Part shown: positions 44,276-53,390 of the stretch, piece by piece
Layout: each line of letters begins with the position of its first letter
Position numbering within the stretch: position 1 is the stretch's first letter
Source of the DNA: Achromobacter pulmonis
Lineage (GTDB): Bacteria > Pseudomonadota > Gammaproteobacteria > Burkholderiales > Burkholderiaceae_B
Assembly (NCBI RefSeq): GCF_002885955.2
Contig: NZ_POQS01000006.1
Location: 1 to 64,000, forward strand
Reading direction: 5' to 3'
DNA length: 64,000 nucleotides
Translations under genes and position numbers: made by a program
The notes under the pieces: generated by a model
Told to the model about the DNA's origin: nothing
The model's database searches: none
The model's input: only the letters and a program-made list of their open reading frames with translations

Positions 44276-45399
44276 GACGCCAGCACCGTCGCGCTGTCGG
44301 CGTCCCAGCTGACGAAGATTTCTTCGTCGATGCCGGGCGCGTCCATCTGGGCGAGCAGCTGGCTGGGCACGCTGGCCTCGACCGTCTTGCCCGAATCGAG
44401 GCGGATTTGATAGAGCGCGTAGCTGCCCATCCAGGCCATGTGGCTGACCATGCCGTGGGCCCAGTTGTATTCGCCTTCGGGCTGCTCGCGCGAGACCACC
44501 AGGCGCTCGGGGCGGATGGAGACGTGGACCTCCATGCCCAGCGGTTCGCTCACGCCGTGGTTGACGAAGAGCGGACGGGTCAGCTCGCCGCACTCGATGG
44601 CGACGTGGTCGGGTTCGTCGACCACGATGGTGCCGGTGAACATATTGGTCGAGCCGATGAAGCTGGCCACGAAGCGCGAGTTCGGAAACGCGTAGACGTC
44701 CTGGGGCGAGCCGCACTGGACGATCTGGCCTTCGGTCATGACGGCCAGGCGGTGGGCCATGGTCATGGCCTCTTCCTGGTCGTGGGTGACCATGATGCAG
44801 GTCACGCCGACCTGCTCCAGGATCTTGACCAGCTCGATCTGGGTCTTCTGGCGGATCTGCTTGTCCAGCGCCGACATGGGCTCGTCGAGCAGCAGCAGCT
44901 TGGGACGCTTGACCAGGCTGCGCGCCAAGGCCACGCGCTGCTGCTGGCCGCCCGAAAGCTGGCTGGGCTTGCGGCGCGAATAGCCGGCCATCTGCACCAG
45001 GTCCAGGGCCTCGAACACGCGGTCATGGATCTCGGCGCGGTCCACGCCTTCCTGCTTCAGGCCGAAGGCCACGTTGGCCTCGACCGTCATGTGCGGGAAC
45101 AGCGCGTAGGACTGGAACATCATGTTCACGGGCCGTCGGTACGGCGGCACGTGGGTGATGTCCTCGCCGTCGAGCAGGATCTGGCCCGAGGTGGCTTCCT
45201 CGAAGCCCGCCAGCATGCGCAGCAGCGTGGACTTGCCGCTGCCCGAGCTGCCCAGCAGGGCGAAGATCTCGTTGCGCTTGACCGACAGGTTGACGGAACG
45301 GACGGCGACCACGTCGCCGAAAATCTTTACGACATCGGAGATCCGGACGAACTCGTCCGGATCGGTCGAGTGCTGCGCCGAGTAACGGCTTTCGCTCAT
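44272..45399 (-). CDS. potG: Polyamine ABC transporter ATPase PotG
   Basis: The cytoplasmic ATPase of the importer, 375 residues. Walker A GSSGSGKSTL (about 50-59), signature LSGGQQQR, Walker B LLLLDEPMSALD and the H-loop in MVTHDQEEAM are intact. A TOBE-like regulatory domain follows (from about 285: RPERLVVSREQPEGEYN). It begins six bases after potF and overlaps potH by four bases. Confidence 0.93.
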   Translation of the reverse strand: MSESRYSAQHSTDPDEFVRISDVVKIFGDVVAVRSVNLSVKRNEIFALLGSSGSGKSTLLRMLAGFEEATSGQILLDGEDITHVPPYRRPVNMMFQSYALFPHMTVEANVAFGLKQEGVDRAEIHDRVFEALDLVQMAGYSRRKPSQLSGGQQQRVALARSLVKRPKLLLLDEPMSALDKQIRQKTQIELVKILEQVGVTCIMVTHDQEEAMTMAHRLAVMTEGQIVQCGSPQDVYAFPNSRFVASFIGSTNMFTGTIVVDEPDHVAIECGELTRPLFVNHGVSEPLGMEVHVSIRPERLVVSREQPEGEYNWAHGMVSHMAWMGSYALYQIRLDSGKTVEASVPSQLLAQMDAPGIDEEIFVSWDADSATVLAS

Positions 45400-45405
45400 G
45401 ATGAC

Positions 45406-46509
45406 TTATCTTCCCGACTTCAGCTCGGACCACATCCGGTTTTGCAGGCGCTGGATGTTCAAGGGCAGCGCCTTGATCACGTAGAGGGTCTTGGAGACCT
45501 CGGCCGGCGGGTAGATCATGGGGTTCTCGGCCACGTCCTTGACCACGTACTGCCGCGCCTCTTTGTTGGCGTTCGGGTAGAACATGGTGTTGGTGATGGC
45601 GGCGTGGACCTTGGGCGTTTCGATGTAGTTGATGAACGCGTGGGCTTCCTCGGGATGCGGGGCGTCCTTGGGGATGACCATCAGGTCGAACCACGCCGGC
45701 GCGCCGCCCTTGGGAATGAAGTAGTTCACTTCGTAGGGCTTCTTGGCCTCCTGGGCGCGCTTGCGGGCGATCATCACGTCGCCGGAAAAGCCGTAGACCA
45801 TGCACAGGTCGCCCACGGCGAGCTCGTCGATGTAGCCCGAGGAGCTGAACTGGCGGATGTACGGGCGGATCTTCATCAGCACGTCCAGCGCGGCCTTGTA
45901 GTCGTCGGCGCTGGTGCTGTTGGGGTCCTTGCCCAGGTACTTGAGCACGGCGGGGAACACCTGGGCGGCCTCGTCCAGCATGGAGATGCCGCATTCCTTC
46001 AGCTTGGCGGCGTTCTCGGGCTTGAAGATCATGTCCCAGCTGGCCAGGTCGACGCCGTCGCCCATGATCTGCTTGACCTTGGTGACGTTGTAGCCCAGGC
46101 CGTTGGTGCCGTAGCCCCACGGAATGGCGTACTCGTTGCCCGGATCGACCGAGGCGACCAGCGCCATGACCTCGGGGTCGAGGTTCTTCCAGTTGGGGAT
46201 CTTGGACTTGTCCAGCTTCTGGAACAGGCCGGCCTCGATCTGGCGCGAGGCGTAGTGCGTGGACGGGACAACGACGTCATAGCCCGATTTGCCGGCCAGC
46301 AGCTTGGCCTGCAGGGTGTCGTTGCTGTCGTAGACGTCATAGCGGACCTTGATGCCGGTTTCCTTCTCGAAACCCGGAATCGTGTCCGGCGCCGTGTATT
46401 CGGCCCAGTTGTAGACGTTGACGACCTTGTTCTGCGCGACCGCCGCCGATGTCGCCGCGGCAGCCAACATCGTTCCCAGCGCCCAGCGCATGCCCGCCCG
46501 TAGTTTCAT
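45406..46509 (-). CDS. potF: Putrescine-binding periplasmic protein PotF
   Basis: The periplasmic receptor of the polyamine importer, 367 residues. The signal peptide is about 1-25 (MKLRAGMRWALGTM...AAVAQ), then the mature protein begins NKVVNVYNWAEYTAPDTI, the classic PotD/PotF opening, with the ligand-site Trp and Asp residues in YNWAEY, SWDMIF and AWFDLMVIP. First gene of the operon; a 111-base gap separates it from kdkA upstream and holds the likely promoter (AT-rich around 46555-46580). Confidence 0.92.
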   Translation of the reverse strand: MKLRAGMRWALGTMLAAAATSAAVAQNKVVNVYNWAEYTAPDTIPGFEKETGIKVRYDVYDSNDTLQAKLLAGKSGYDVVVPSTHYASRQIEAGLFQKLDKSKIPNWKNLDPEVMALVASVDPGNEYAIPWGYGTNGLGYNVTKVKQIMGDGVDLASWDMIFKPENAAKLKECGISMLDEAAQVFPAVLKYLGKDPNSTSADDYKAALDVLMKIRPYIRQFSSSGYIDELAVGDLCMVYGFSGDVMIARKRAQEAKKPYEVNYFIPKGGAPAWFDLMVIPKDAPHPEEAHAFINYIETPKVHAAITNTMFYPNANKEARQYVVKDVAENPMIYPPAEVSKTLYVIKALPLNIQRLQNRMWSELKSGR

Positions 46510-46620
46510 TACCAGCCCCTTGCGTTATGCCGTGTATGTGACAGGAGTCCTAAAAGGCGAAATGATAAAGCTTTTTAGCGATCGCCTGCCCAACTTTGCC
46601 GGGGGATCGGCCCGGCGGCC

Positions 46621-47346
46621 TCAGGGCTGGATGCCCACGCCCCAAGCGGTCCAGTAGCTGTCGCGCAGGCGCAGCCAGAAGCGTTCGCCGTCCTCGCCCG
46701 CGACTTTGCGCAGCGAGCGGCGCAGGCGCTCCAGGTTGCCCTGGCGCTGCCGCTCCGACAGCGTGCCCTGCGTGCCGCGATCGAAATCGATCAGCCAGAC
46801 CTGGCCGTCACTGCCCACCAGGATGTTGAAGGCGTTGAGATCGGCGTGCCAGACGCCGGCCCGGTGCATGCGCACGATGGCCTCGGCCGCCGGCTGCCAC
46901 AGGGGTTCGGCCAGCGCCTGGGCCAGCGGCCGCACGCCGGGTATGCGCTCGACCACGATGGCGGCGCGGTAGACCGGGCCCTGCCGCCAATACGCGGCGG
47001 CCAGCGGCGCCGGCACCGCCAGGCCCTGGGCGCGCATGGCGGCCAGCAGGCGGAATTCGCGGAAACTGCGGGTGCGGTCCTCGCCGTTCCACAGATAGGC
47101 GTCGCGGCTGATGCGGGCGATCATGCCGCCGCGGCGGTAGCGCCGCAGCACGCCCTGCCAGCCCTGGCCCTGGACGAACCAAGCCGCCTGGCGTCCGCCG
47201 GCGTCGACCGGGCGGGCCTGTTCGCCGTAATGGCCGGGGTTGAACAGCTCCGGACCGGCGTCCGGCAGGCGCGCGGCGTCGGACAGCATGGCGCCGGCCA
47301 GCGGGCCGGGCCAGGACTGGCGGCGGGCGGCGGCCTCAGCCTTCAC
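46621..47346 (-). CDS. kdkA: 3-deoxy-D-manno-octulosonic acid (Kdo) kinase
   Basis: KdkA phosphorylates the single Kdo of lipopolysaccharides that carry only one Kdo, as Bordetella does. The 241-residue protein has a small-kinase fold: WHADLNAFNILVG (catalytic loop HxDLNxxNIL) and WLIDFDRG (DFD metal motif), plus the basic N-lobe LRRYRRGGMIARISRDAYLW. Start GTG 47346 lies 11 bases inside the haemoglobin gene; an ATG at 47289 is an alternative. It is probably cotranscribed with the haemoglobin and FtsX-like genes, whose link to Kdo is unclear. Confidence 0.88.
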   Translation of the reverse strand: MKAEAAARRQSWPGPLAGAMLSDAARLPDAGPELFNPGHYGEQARPVDAGGRQAAWFVQGQGWQGVLRRYRRGGMIARISRDAYLWNGEDRTRSFREFRLLAAMRAQGLAVPAPLAAAYWRQGPVYRAAIVVERIPGVRPLAQALAEPLWQPAAEAIVRMHRAGVWHADLNAFNILVGSDGQVWLIDFDRGTQGTLSERQRQGNLERLRRSLRKVAGEDGERFWLRLRDSYWTAWGVGIQP

Positions 47347-47761
47347 GGTTGCGCATCCAGTCGGCCACGCCGTAGAACGACTGCAGCAGCCGGTCCACCA
47401 GGGCGGGCTCGATGTCGCGGTCCTGCATGGCGCGGCCGATGCAGGTCACCCACTGATCGCGCTCGGCCTCGCCGATCGAGAACGGCAGGTGGCGGGCGCG
47501 CAGCCGCGGATGGCCGAAGCGCTCGATGTAGTGGTCCGGGCCGCCGAAGTAGCCGCAAAGAAACCAGAACAGTTTGTCGCGCGCGCTGTCCAGGCTGGGG
47601 CCGTGAGCGGCGCGCAGTTCCTTCAGGTCGGGTTCCATGTCCATCAGGTCATAGAAACGATCGACGAGGGCGCGCACGCCGGCCTCGCCGCCTAGCAGGT
47701 CGAAAATGCTGTGGGAAGAGTTTTCCACGGGTTCGGTAATGGATTGGACGGAAGACGTCAT
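47336..47761 (-). CDS. Group II truncated haemoglobin
   Basis: A 141-residue 2-on-2 globin that binds haem and oxygen or nitric oxide in the cytoplasm. Family marks are SIFDLLGGEAGVRALVDRFYDLMDMEP, LFWFLCGYFGGP, the proximal His in GHPRLRARHLPFSIG and the group II Trp in RDQWV. The ATG shares one base with the stop of the upstream permease gene (TGATG), and its end overlaps kdkA by 11 bases. Likely roles are oxygen chemistry or nitrosative stress, inferred from the family. Confidence 0.92.
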   Translation of the reverse strand: MTSSVQSITEPVENSSHSIFDLLGGEAGVRALVDRFYDLMDMEPDLKELRAAHGPSLDSARDKLFWFLCGYFGGPDHYIERFGHPRLRARHLPFSIGEAERDQWVTCIGRAMQDRDIEPALVDRLLQSFYGVADWMRNREG

Positions 47762-50292
47762 CAGGTTTCTCGGAGGGTGACCAGGGGCGGCGTGCGCAGG
47801 ACGCCGCGCAGGGCAAGCGCGCCGCCCGCCCAGGCGCCGAGCATGCCCGCGACGATGCCCGCCAGCCACGGCCAGAGGCTAAGCGTAATCGTGAAATCGA
47901 ATACCTGGGTTGACAAAGCCCAAGCGATGGCCGTGGCGCCGGCGGCCGCCAGCAGGCCGGCCAGGCCGCCCACGGCCCACAATTCGATGCGCTGCGAGCG
48001 CGCCAGCTGGCTGCGGGTGGCGCCCAGCGCGCGCAGCACCGCGGCCTCGCGCATGCGCTCGTCGCGCGTGGCGGTCAGCGCCGCCGACAGCACCAGCACG
48101 CCCGCGGCCAGCGTGAACAGGAACAGCAGCTGCACCGCGCGGCCCACTTCGTTCAGCACGGACTGCAATTGCTGCAGGATGGCGCCCACGTCGAACACCG
48201 TCAGGTTGGGGAATTCCTTCACCAGCTCGGGCAGCACCGAGGCCTTTTCGGGCGGCAGGTAGAAAGAAGTGATCCAGCTTTGGGGCATGTCGGCCAGCGC
48301 GGCGGGGGTCAGGATGGCGAAGAAATTCACCCGCATCGTATCCCAGTCCACCCGGCGGATGCTGGAGACGTCCACTTCGACCTGCTGGCCGGCCACGTCG
48401 AAGGTCATCTTGTCGCCCAGCGCGATGCCCAGCGTCCTGGCCAGCCCGGATTCGAGCGAGACCTCGGCCGAGCCGGGCGCCAGCCAGCGGCCGGCCTCGA
48501 TCCGGTTGGACGCGGGCAGCGTCTCGCCATAGGAAAGATTGAACTCGCGGTCCACCAGCCGCTTGGCGCGCGGTTCCTCGTAGTCGTCCGGACCGACCGG
48601 CTTGCCGTTGATGGCGATGAGCCGGCCGCGCACCATGGGCGCCAGCGCGATGCGGCCCAGCCCCGCGCGCGTGAGCGCGTCCGTCACGGCCTGGCGCTGG
48701 TCGGGTTGCACGTTGATCAGGAAGCGGTTGGGCGCGTCGGGCGGCAGGGTCCGCTGCCAGCCCTGGATCAGGTCGGTGCGCGTCATGGTCAGGAGCAGGA
48801 GCGCCATCAGGCCCACCGCCAGCGCGCACACCTGGGTGATGGTGGCGGCGCGCCGCCGCACCACCCCGGCCAGCGCGAAACGCAGCGCCGGCAGGCCGGC
48901 GGCCAGCCGGCGCACCCGCGCCAGGCCCAGGATGCAGAGCCAGGCCACCAGCGCGAACACCGCGAACGCGCCCAGAAAGCCTCCGGCCACCACCGCGCCC
49001 AGCTTGGCGTCGCCGGCGAACCACCAGATCAGCAGCGCGAAGCCGGCGGCGCCGAGCACGTAGCCCAGGGCGCTGCGCGCGCTGAGCGCGTCGGCGTCGC
49101 GCCGCAGCACGCGGGCCGGCGGCACGTGGCGCAACTGGGCCAGCGCGGGCAAGGCGAAGCCCAGCAACAGCAGCAGGCCGGTCAACAGCCCCTGCAGCGC
49201 CGGAATCGCCGAGGGCGCCGGCAAGGCCGTGTCGATCAGCGATCCCAGCAGCACGACCAGCACCTGGTGCACCGCGAAGCCCAGCAGACAGCCCGCCGCC
49301 GACGAGAACAGGCCCACCAGGGTGAACTCCAGCGTCAGCATGCGCGCGACCTGCGACTGCTGCGCGCCCAGGCAGCGCATCACCGCCACGCCGTCGCGAT
49401 GGCGCGCCATGTAGCGCCCGGCCGCCAGCGCCACGGCCACCGCCGAGATCAGCACCGCCAGGAGCGCCACCAGCGACAGGAAGCGCTGCGCCCGGTCCAG
49501 CGTGCGGCGCACTTCCGGACGGCCGGATTCCAGCGTGGCCAGCTTCTGGCCGCGCTTGAGGTTCTGCTTGAGCCAGGCCGAATAGCCGGCCACGGCGTCG
49601 GGCTGGCCGGCGACCAGCAAGGCATAGCCGATGCGGCTGCCCGGCGCGATCAGGCCGGTGGCCGGCAGGTCGCTGGCCCGCAGCAGCACCCGCGGCGCCA
49701 CGTTCACGAACTGCATGCCGCGGTCGGGTTCATAGGTGATCACGCGGTCCACGCGCAGCCGGGCGTCGCCCACGTTCAGGCTGTCGCCCACTTTCAGGTC
49801 CAGCAGGGCCAGCAGCTGCGCGTCGACCCACACCGAGCCTTCGGGCGGGATCTCGCGCGTGGTCGCGTCGGGCGCGAACGGCGCATCGGCCACCCGCAGC
49901 GCCCCGCGCAGCGGATAGCCCGGCTCGACCGCCTTGAGCGCGGCCAGCTGCGCGCCGTCGCCGGCGCCCACCATGGACGGGAACTGCCAGGTGCTGGAGA
50001 CCGCCAGGCCGCGCCCGCGGGCCTCCTCCAGGAAGGCGGGCGGCACCGGCTCGTCGGCGTCCAGCACCAGGTCGGCGCCCAGCATCTGTCCCGCGTCGCG
50101 CTCCAGCGCGCGGCCGACCCGGTCTGCCAGGAAGCCCACGCTGGTCACCGCGGCCACCGCCACGACCAGCGCCAGCACCAGCAGGCGCAGCTCGCCGGCC
50201 CGGGCGTCGCGCATCATCATGCGGGCGCCCAGGCGCAGGGTGGACCAGAAACCCGGGCGCCCGGCCCGCGACATATCAGGGAAATCCATCAT
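47761..50292 (-). CDS. FtsX-family ABC transporter permease (YbbP-like), no adjacent ATPase
   Basis: An 843-residue inner-membrane protein with two FtsX domains and two large periplasmic MacB-like domains. Membrane segments appear near 37-57, 260-285, 310-360, 380-400, 425-470, 490-510 and in the last 140 residues. This is the layout of YbbP, partner of the ATPase YbbA in a proposed lipoprotein or lipid-related exporter. No ATPase gene is next to it here, unlike usual ybbAP pairs. A start at 50274 (MSRAG) is possible. It leads an overlapping unit with the haemoglobin and kdkA. Confidence 0.87.
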   Translation of the reverse strand: MMDFPDMSRAGRPGFWSTLRLGARMMMRDARAGELRLLVLALVVAVAAVTSVGFLADRVGRALERDAGQMLGADLVLDADEPVPPAFLEEARGRGLAVSSTWQFPSMVGAGDGAQLAALKAVEPGYPLRGALRVADAPFAPDATTREIPPEGSVWVDAQLLALLDLKVGDSLNVGDARLRVDRVITYEPDRGMQFVNVAPRVLLRASDLPATGLIAPGSRIGYALLVAGQPDAVAGYSAWLKQNLKRGQKLATLESGRPEVRRTLDRAQRFLSLVALLAVLISAVAVALAAGRYMARHRDGVAVMRCLGAQQSQVARMLTLEFTLVGLFSSAAGCLLGFAVHQVLVVLLGSLIDTALPAPSAIPALQGLLTGLLLLLGFALPALAQLRHVPPARVLRRDADALSARSALGYVLGAAGFALLIWWFAGDAKLGAVVAGGFLGAFAVFALVAWLCILGLARVRRLAAGLPALRFALAGVVRRRAATITQVCALAVGLMALLLLTMTRTDLIQGWQRTLPPDAPNRFLINVQPDQRQAVTDALTRAGLGRIALAPMVRGRLIAINGKPVGPDDYEEPRAKRLVDREFNLSYGETLPASNRIEAGRWLAPGSAEVSLESGLARTLGIALGDKMTFDVAGQQVEVDVSSIRRVDWDTMRVNFFAILTPAALADMPQSWITSFYLPPEKASVLPELVKEFPNLTVFDVGAILQQLQSVLNEVGRAVQLLFLFTLAAGVLVLSAALTATRDERMREAAVLRALGATRSQLARSQRIELWAVGGLAGLLAAAGATAIAWALSTQVFDFTITLSLWPWLAGIVAGMLGAWAGGALALRGVLRTPPLVTLRET

Positions 50293-50406
50293 TCCGCAAT
50301 GTTAACCAACGGCCAAGATCGGGGCCGAATCCCGATATCATCCCGGGGCGGGAGGCTGTGCCGCCCCCAAAATACAAAGATCAAAGTCTCACCCCTGGAG
50401 AAGATT

Positions 50407-51381
50407 ATGCGTAAATCCTGGCTTGCCGCCACGATTCTGGCCGCCTGCGCGGCCGCCACCTCCCTGCCCTCCGTGGCCCAGACCACCCTGAAGATGGCCT
50501 ATGCGCTGTCCACGTCGTCGCACTACGGCGCCGGCGCCGACGCCATGGCCAAGTCCATCGAGGCGTCCACCAACGGCAAGTTCAAGGTGCAGCAGTTCGC
50601 CAACAGCGCGCTGGGCGGCGAACGCGAAGTCATCGAAGGCCTGCAGATCGGCACGATCGACCTGGCCATCGTTTCGACGGGGGCCACCCTGAATTTCGTG
50701 CCCGAAACCGGGGTCTTCGACATTCCCTTCCTGCTGCGCGACCTGGACCACGCCCGTAAAGTGCTCGACAGCAAGATAGGCCAGGACATGCTGGCAAAGT
50801 TCCCCGGCCGCGGCATCATCGCCCTGGCCTGGGGCGAGCAGGGCTTTCGCCACCTGACCAACAACGTGCGCCCGGTCAAGACCCCGGCCGACGCCAAGGG
50901 TCTGAAGATCCGCACCACCGAGAACCCGATCCACATCACGGCCTTCCGCCAGATCGGCATCCTGCCCACGCCCATGGCCTGGCCCGAAGTGGCCACCGCC
51001 CTGCAGCAGGGCACCATCGACGGCCAGGAGAACCCGCTGTCGGTGATCACCTCGGCCAAGCTGTCGCAGATGCAGAAGTACCTGTCGCTGACCGGCCACG
51101 TGTACGGCCCGGCCCTGGTGCTGATGTCGGCCAACGTCTATGAAGGCCTGTCGGCCGCCGACAAGGCCAATTTCGACAAGGCGGGCAAGGAATCGGCCCA
51201 GGCCATGCGCGCCTACGTCGACAACATCGAGAAGACCGGCGTGGAGCAGCTGAAGAAGGAAGGCATGCAGGTCAGCGAGGTCGACCGCGCCGCCTTCGCC
51301 GCCGCCGTCGAGCCGGCCTACCCCGAGTACTACAAGAAGTTCGACAAGAAGCTGATCGAAGCGATCCGCGACACCAAGTAA
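50407..51381 (+). CDS. TRAP transporter solute-binding protein (DctP family)
   Basis: The periplasmic receptor of a TRAP importer for organic acids or related solutes. 324 residues: signal peptide about 1-24 (MRKSWLAATILAACAAATSLPSVA), then a DctP fold with the substrate-site region GEQGFRHLTNNVRPVKTPADAKGLKIRT, whose Arg usually holds a carboxylate, and PTPMAWPEVATALQQGTIDGQENP. GGAG at 50397-50400 fits the ATG at 50407. It is divergent from the FtsX-like gene. A terminator follows before the membrane genes. Confidence 0.93.
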   Translation: MRKSWLAATILAACAAATSLPSVAQTTLKMAYALSTSSHYGAGADAMAKSIEASTNGKFKVQQFANSALGGEREVIEGLQIGTIDLAIVSTGATLNFVPETGVFDIPFLLRDLDHARKVLDSKIGQDMLAKFPGRGIIALAWGEQGFRHLTNNVRPVKTPADAKGLKIRTTENPIHITAFRQIGILPTPMAWPEVATALQQGTIDGQENPLSVITSAKLSQMQKYLSLTGHVYGPALVLMSANVYEGLSAADKANFDKAGKESAQAMRAYVDNIEKTGVEQLKKEGMQVSEVDRAAFAAAVEPAYPEYYKKFDKKLIEAIRDTK

Positions 51382-51430
51382 TCAGTAGGAAGATCGGGAC
51401 CCGCCCCTACCCGGGGCGTTTCGTCCCAGG

Positions 51431-51457
51431 CGGCGGGATCGCGGTCCCGCCGTTTTT
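51431..51457 (+). terminator. Intrinsic terminator between the TRAP receptor and membrane genes
   Basis: CGGCGGGA (51431-51438) pairs with TCCCGCCG (51445-51452) and TTTTT follows at 51453-51457. A smaller hairpin (CGCCCC/GGGGCG) lies just upstream. Partial termination here would make more receptor than membrane protein. Confidence 0.7.
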
Positions 51458-51497
51458 CGTCCCCCACCCTTCGCGTACCTCGCCAACGGGATACATC

Positions 51498-51998
51498 ATG
51501 CGTTTGCTTCGCGCTCTCGACCGCGGCCTGTTCAAGCTGGTCTCGGTCTTCGCCCAACTTCTGCTGGTGGCCGCCGCGGCCGCCGCCTTCTATCAAGTGA
51601 TCGCCCGCTTCGTGCTGCAATCGCCCGCCGACTGGAGCGAGGTGCTGACCCGCGCCCTCCTGATCTGGACCGTGCTGCTGGGCGTGGCGCTGGCCTTCCG
51701 CCACGGCGCCATGATCAGCGTGGAACTGCTGCGCAACATGCTGGGCGGCGCCCGCCGCCGCGCGCTCGAAGCGGTCATCGGCCTGATCTGCGCCGGCTTC
51801 CTGGGCTTTCTGGCCTGGATCGGCGGCAACATGACCTACCGCGTGCGCTTCCAGACCGTACCCAGCCTGGACATTTCGATCTCCTGGATCTACCTGGCCA
51901 TTCCGGTGGGCGCGACGCTCGCCGCCATCGCCGTGCTCGCCCGCTGGTGCGCCGGCGAGGAAGACGACGTGCCGGTGCGCAACGACGCCCAAGGCTGA
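51498..51998 (+). CDS. TRAP transporter small membrane subunit (DctQ family)
   Basis: A 166-residue protein with four membrane segments (about 14-36, 50-70, 92-112, 130-150) and the family pattern DWSEVLTRALLIWTVLLGVALAFRHGAMI. It partners the large DctM subunit encoded 32 bases later. The ATG at 51498 follows a weak ribosome site (CGGGA). Confidence 0.92.
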   Translation: MRLLRALDRGLFKLVSVFAQLLLVAAAAAAFYQVIARFVLQSPADWSEVLTRALLIWTVLLGVALAFRHGAMISVELLRNMLGGARRRALEAVIGLICAGFLGFLAWIGGNMTYRVRFQTVPSLDISISWIYLAIPVGATLAAIAVLARWCAGEEDDVPVRNDAQG

Positions 51999-52030
51999 GC
52001 CCTCCATAGAACACAAGCGCAGATATCGTT

Positions 52031-53308
52031 ATGTCCCAACTCATGATTGTCTCGATGCTGATTTTCTTCGGGCTGTCCGTGCCGGTCGCCGTGTCGATCG
52101 GCCTGGCCAGCCTGGCGGGAGTCGGCGCCGCCAACCTGCCCTGGCTGGTGGTGGCCCAGCAATTGTTCGCCGCGCTGGACAAGTACCCGCTCGTCGCGAT
52201 CCCCTTCTTCATCCTGGCCGGCAACCTGATGGAAGCCGGCGGCATTTCCGAACGCATGGTGGAGTTCGCCAAGAGCGTGGTGGGCGGCATCCAGGGCGGG
52301 CTGGCCTGCACCTGCGTGCTGACCTGCATGATCTTCGCCGCCGTGGCCGGCTCCAGCGTGGCCACCACCTTCGCCGTCGGCGCGATCCTGATTCCGGCCA
52401 TGATCCGGCACGGCTATCCCGCGCCCTTCGCCGCGTCGCTGCAGGCCAGCGCGGCCGAGCTGGGCGTGATCATTCCACCGTCGATTCCGATGATTCTGTT
52501 CGCGGTGTCCACCGACACCTCGACCGGCGAGCTGTTCATCGCTGGCGTGATGCCGGGCGTGCTGATCGGCGCGGCGCTGATGCTCTACGTGTGGCTCTAC
52601 GCCAAGCGCAACGGCCTGGGCAAGCGCGACGGCGAAGGCCGCCTGCCGCTGTGGCCGGCGTTCAAGAACGCGTGGCTGGCGCTGCTGATGCCGGTCATCA
52701 TCCTGGGCGGCATCTACGGCGGGATCTTCACGCCGACGGAGGCGTCGGTGGTGGCGGTGATGTACGCGGTGGTGGTGGGCAAGTTCATCTACCGCCGGCT
52801 GACTTTCAGGCAGTTGTCGCAGACGCTGCACAAGTCGGTGGTGTCGACGGCGGTGATCATGTTCGTGATCGCCAATGCGGGTGTCTTCAGCTTCCTGCTG
52901 AATCGCGCCGGGATCCCGGACGCGCTGGGCGTGTGGCTGGCGCAGATCTTCGACACCAAGTTCACGTTCCTGATGGGCATGAATGCGGCGCTGTTCCTGA
53001 TCGGCATGTTCATCGAGACCTCGGCGTCCATCGTGGTGCTGGCGCCGCTCTTGCTGCCGGTGGCGCTGAAGTTCGGGGTGGAGCCGGTGCACTTCGGGGT
53101 GATCATGGTGGTGAACCTGGCGCTGGGGATGATTACCCCGCCGTTCGGGGTGAATCTGTTCGCGGCGTGCGCGGTGGCCAAGCTGCCTCTCGAACGGTTG
53201 ATCAAGCCGTTGATTCCGTTCGTGGGGGTGGTGGTGGTCTGCCTGCTCGTGATTACTTACTGGCCGGGGCTGTCGCTGGGATTACGGGATCTGGTGTACG
53301 CCAAGTGA
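52031..53308 (+). CDS. TRAP transporter large membrane subunit (DctM family)
   Basis: The transport subunit, 425 residues with about 12 membrane segments. Family signatures include IPFFILAGNLMEAGGISERMVEFA, VAGSSVATTFAVGAILIPAM, QASAAELGVIIPPSIPMILFA and NLALGMITPPFGVNLFAA. It uses a sodium gradient in known homologues. It is convergent with the amidohydrolase gene, with an intrinsic terminator between. Confidence 0.94.
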   Translation: MSQLMIVSMLIFFGLSVPVAVSIGLASLAGVGAANLPWLVVAQQLFAALDKYPLVAIPFFILAGNLMEAGGISERMVEFAKSVVGGIQGGLACTCVLTCMIFAAVAGSSVATTFAVGAILIPAMIRHGYPAPFAASLQASAAELGVIIPPSIPMILFAVSTDTSTGELFIAGVMPGVLIGAALMLYVWLYAKRNGLGKRDGEGRLPLWPAFKNAWLALLMPVIILGGIYGGIFTPTEASVVAVMYAVVVGKFIYRRLTFRQLSQTLHKSVVSTAVIMFVIANAGVFSFLLNRAGIPDALGVWLAQIFDTKFTFLMGMNAALFLIGMFIETSASIVVLAPLLLPVALKFGVEPVHFGVIMVVNLALGMITPPFGVNLFAACAVAKLPLERLIKPLIPFVGVVVVCLLVITYWPGLSLGLRDLVYAK

Positions 53309-53356
53309 TGGCTTTAATCACACTCGTGATTTCATGAATCGCTAAAGTGATTTTCT

Positions 53357-53388
53357 GGCCGGCCTTGTTTTTTAGGGCCGGCCTTTTT
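53357..53388 (+). terminator. Intrinsic terminator of the TRAP operon
   Basis: GGCCGGCC (53357-53364) pairs with a second GGCCGGCC (53376-53383), and TTTTT follows. It terminates the plus-strand TRAP operon just before the convergent amidohydrolase stop. Confidence 0.8.
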
Positions 53389-53390
53389 GT

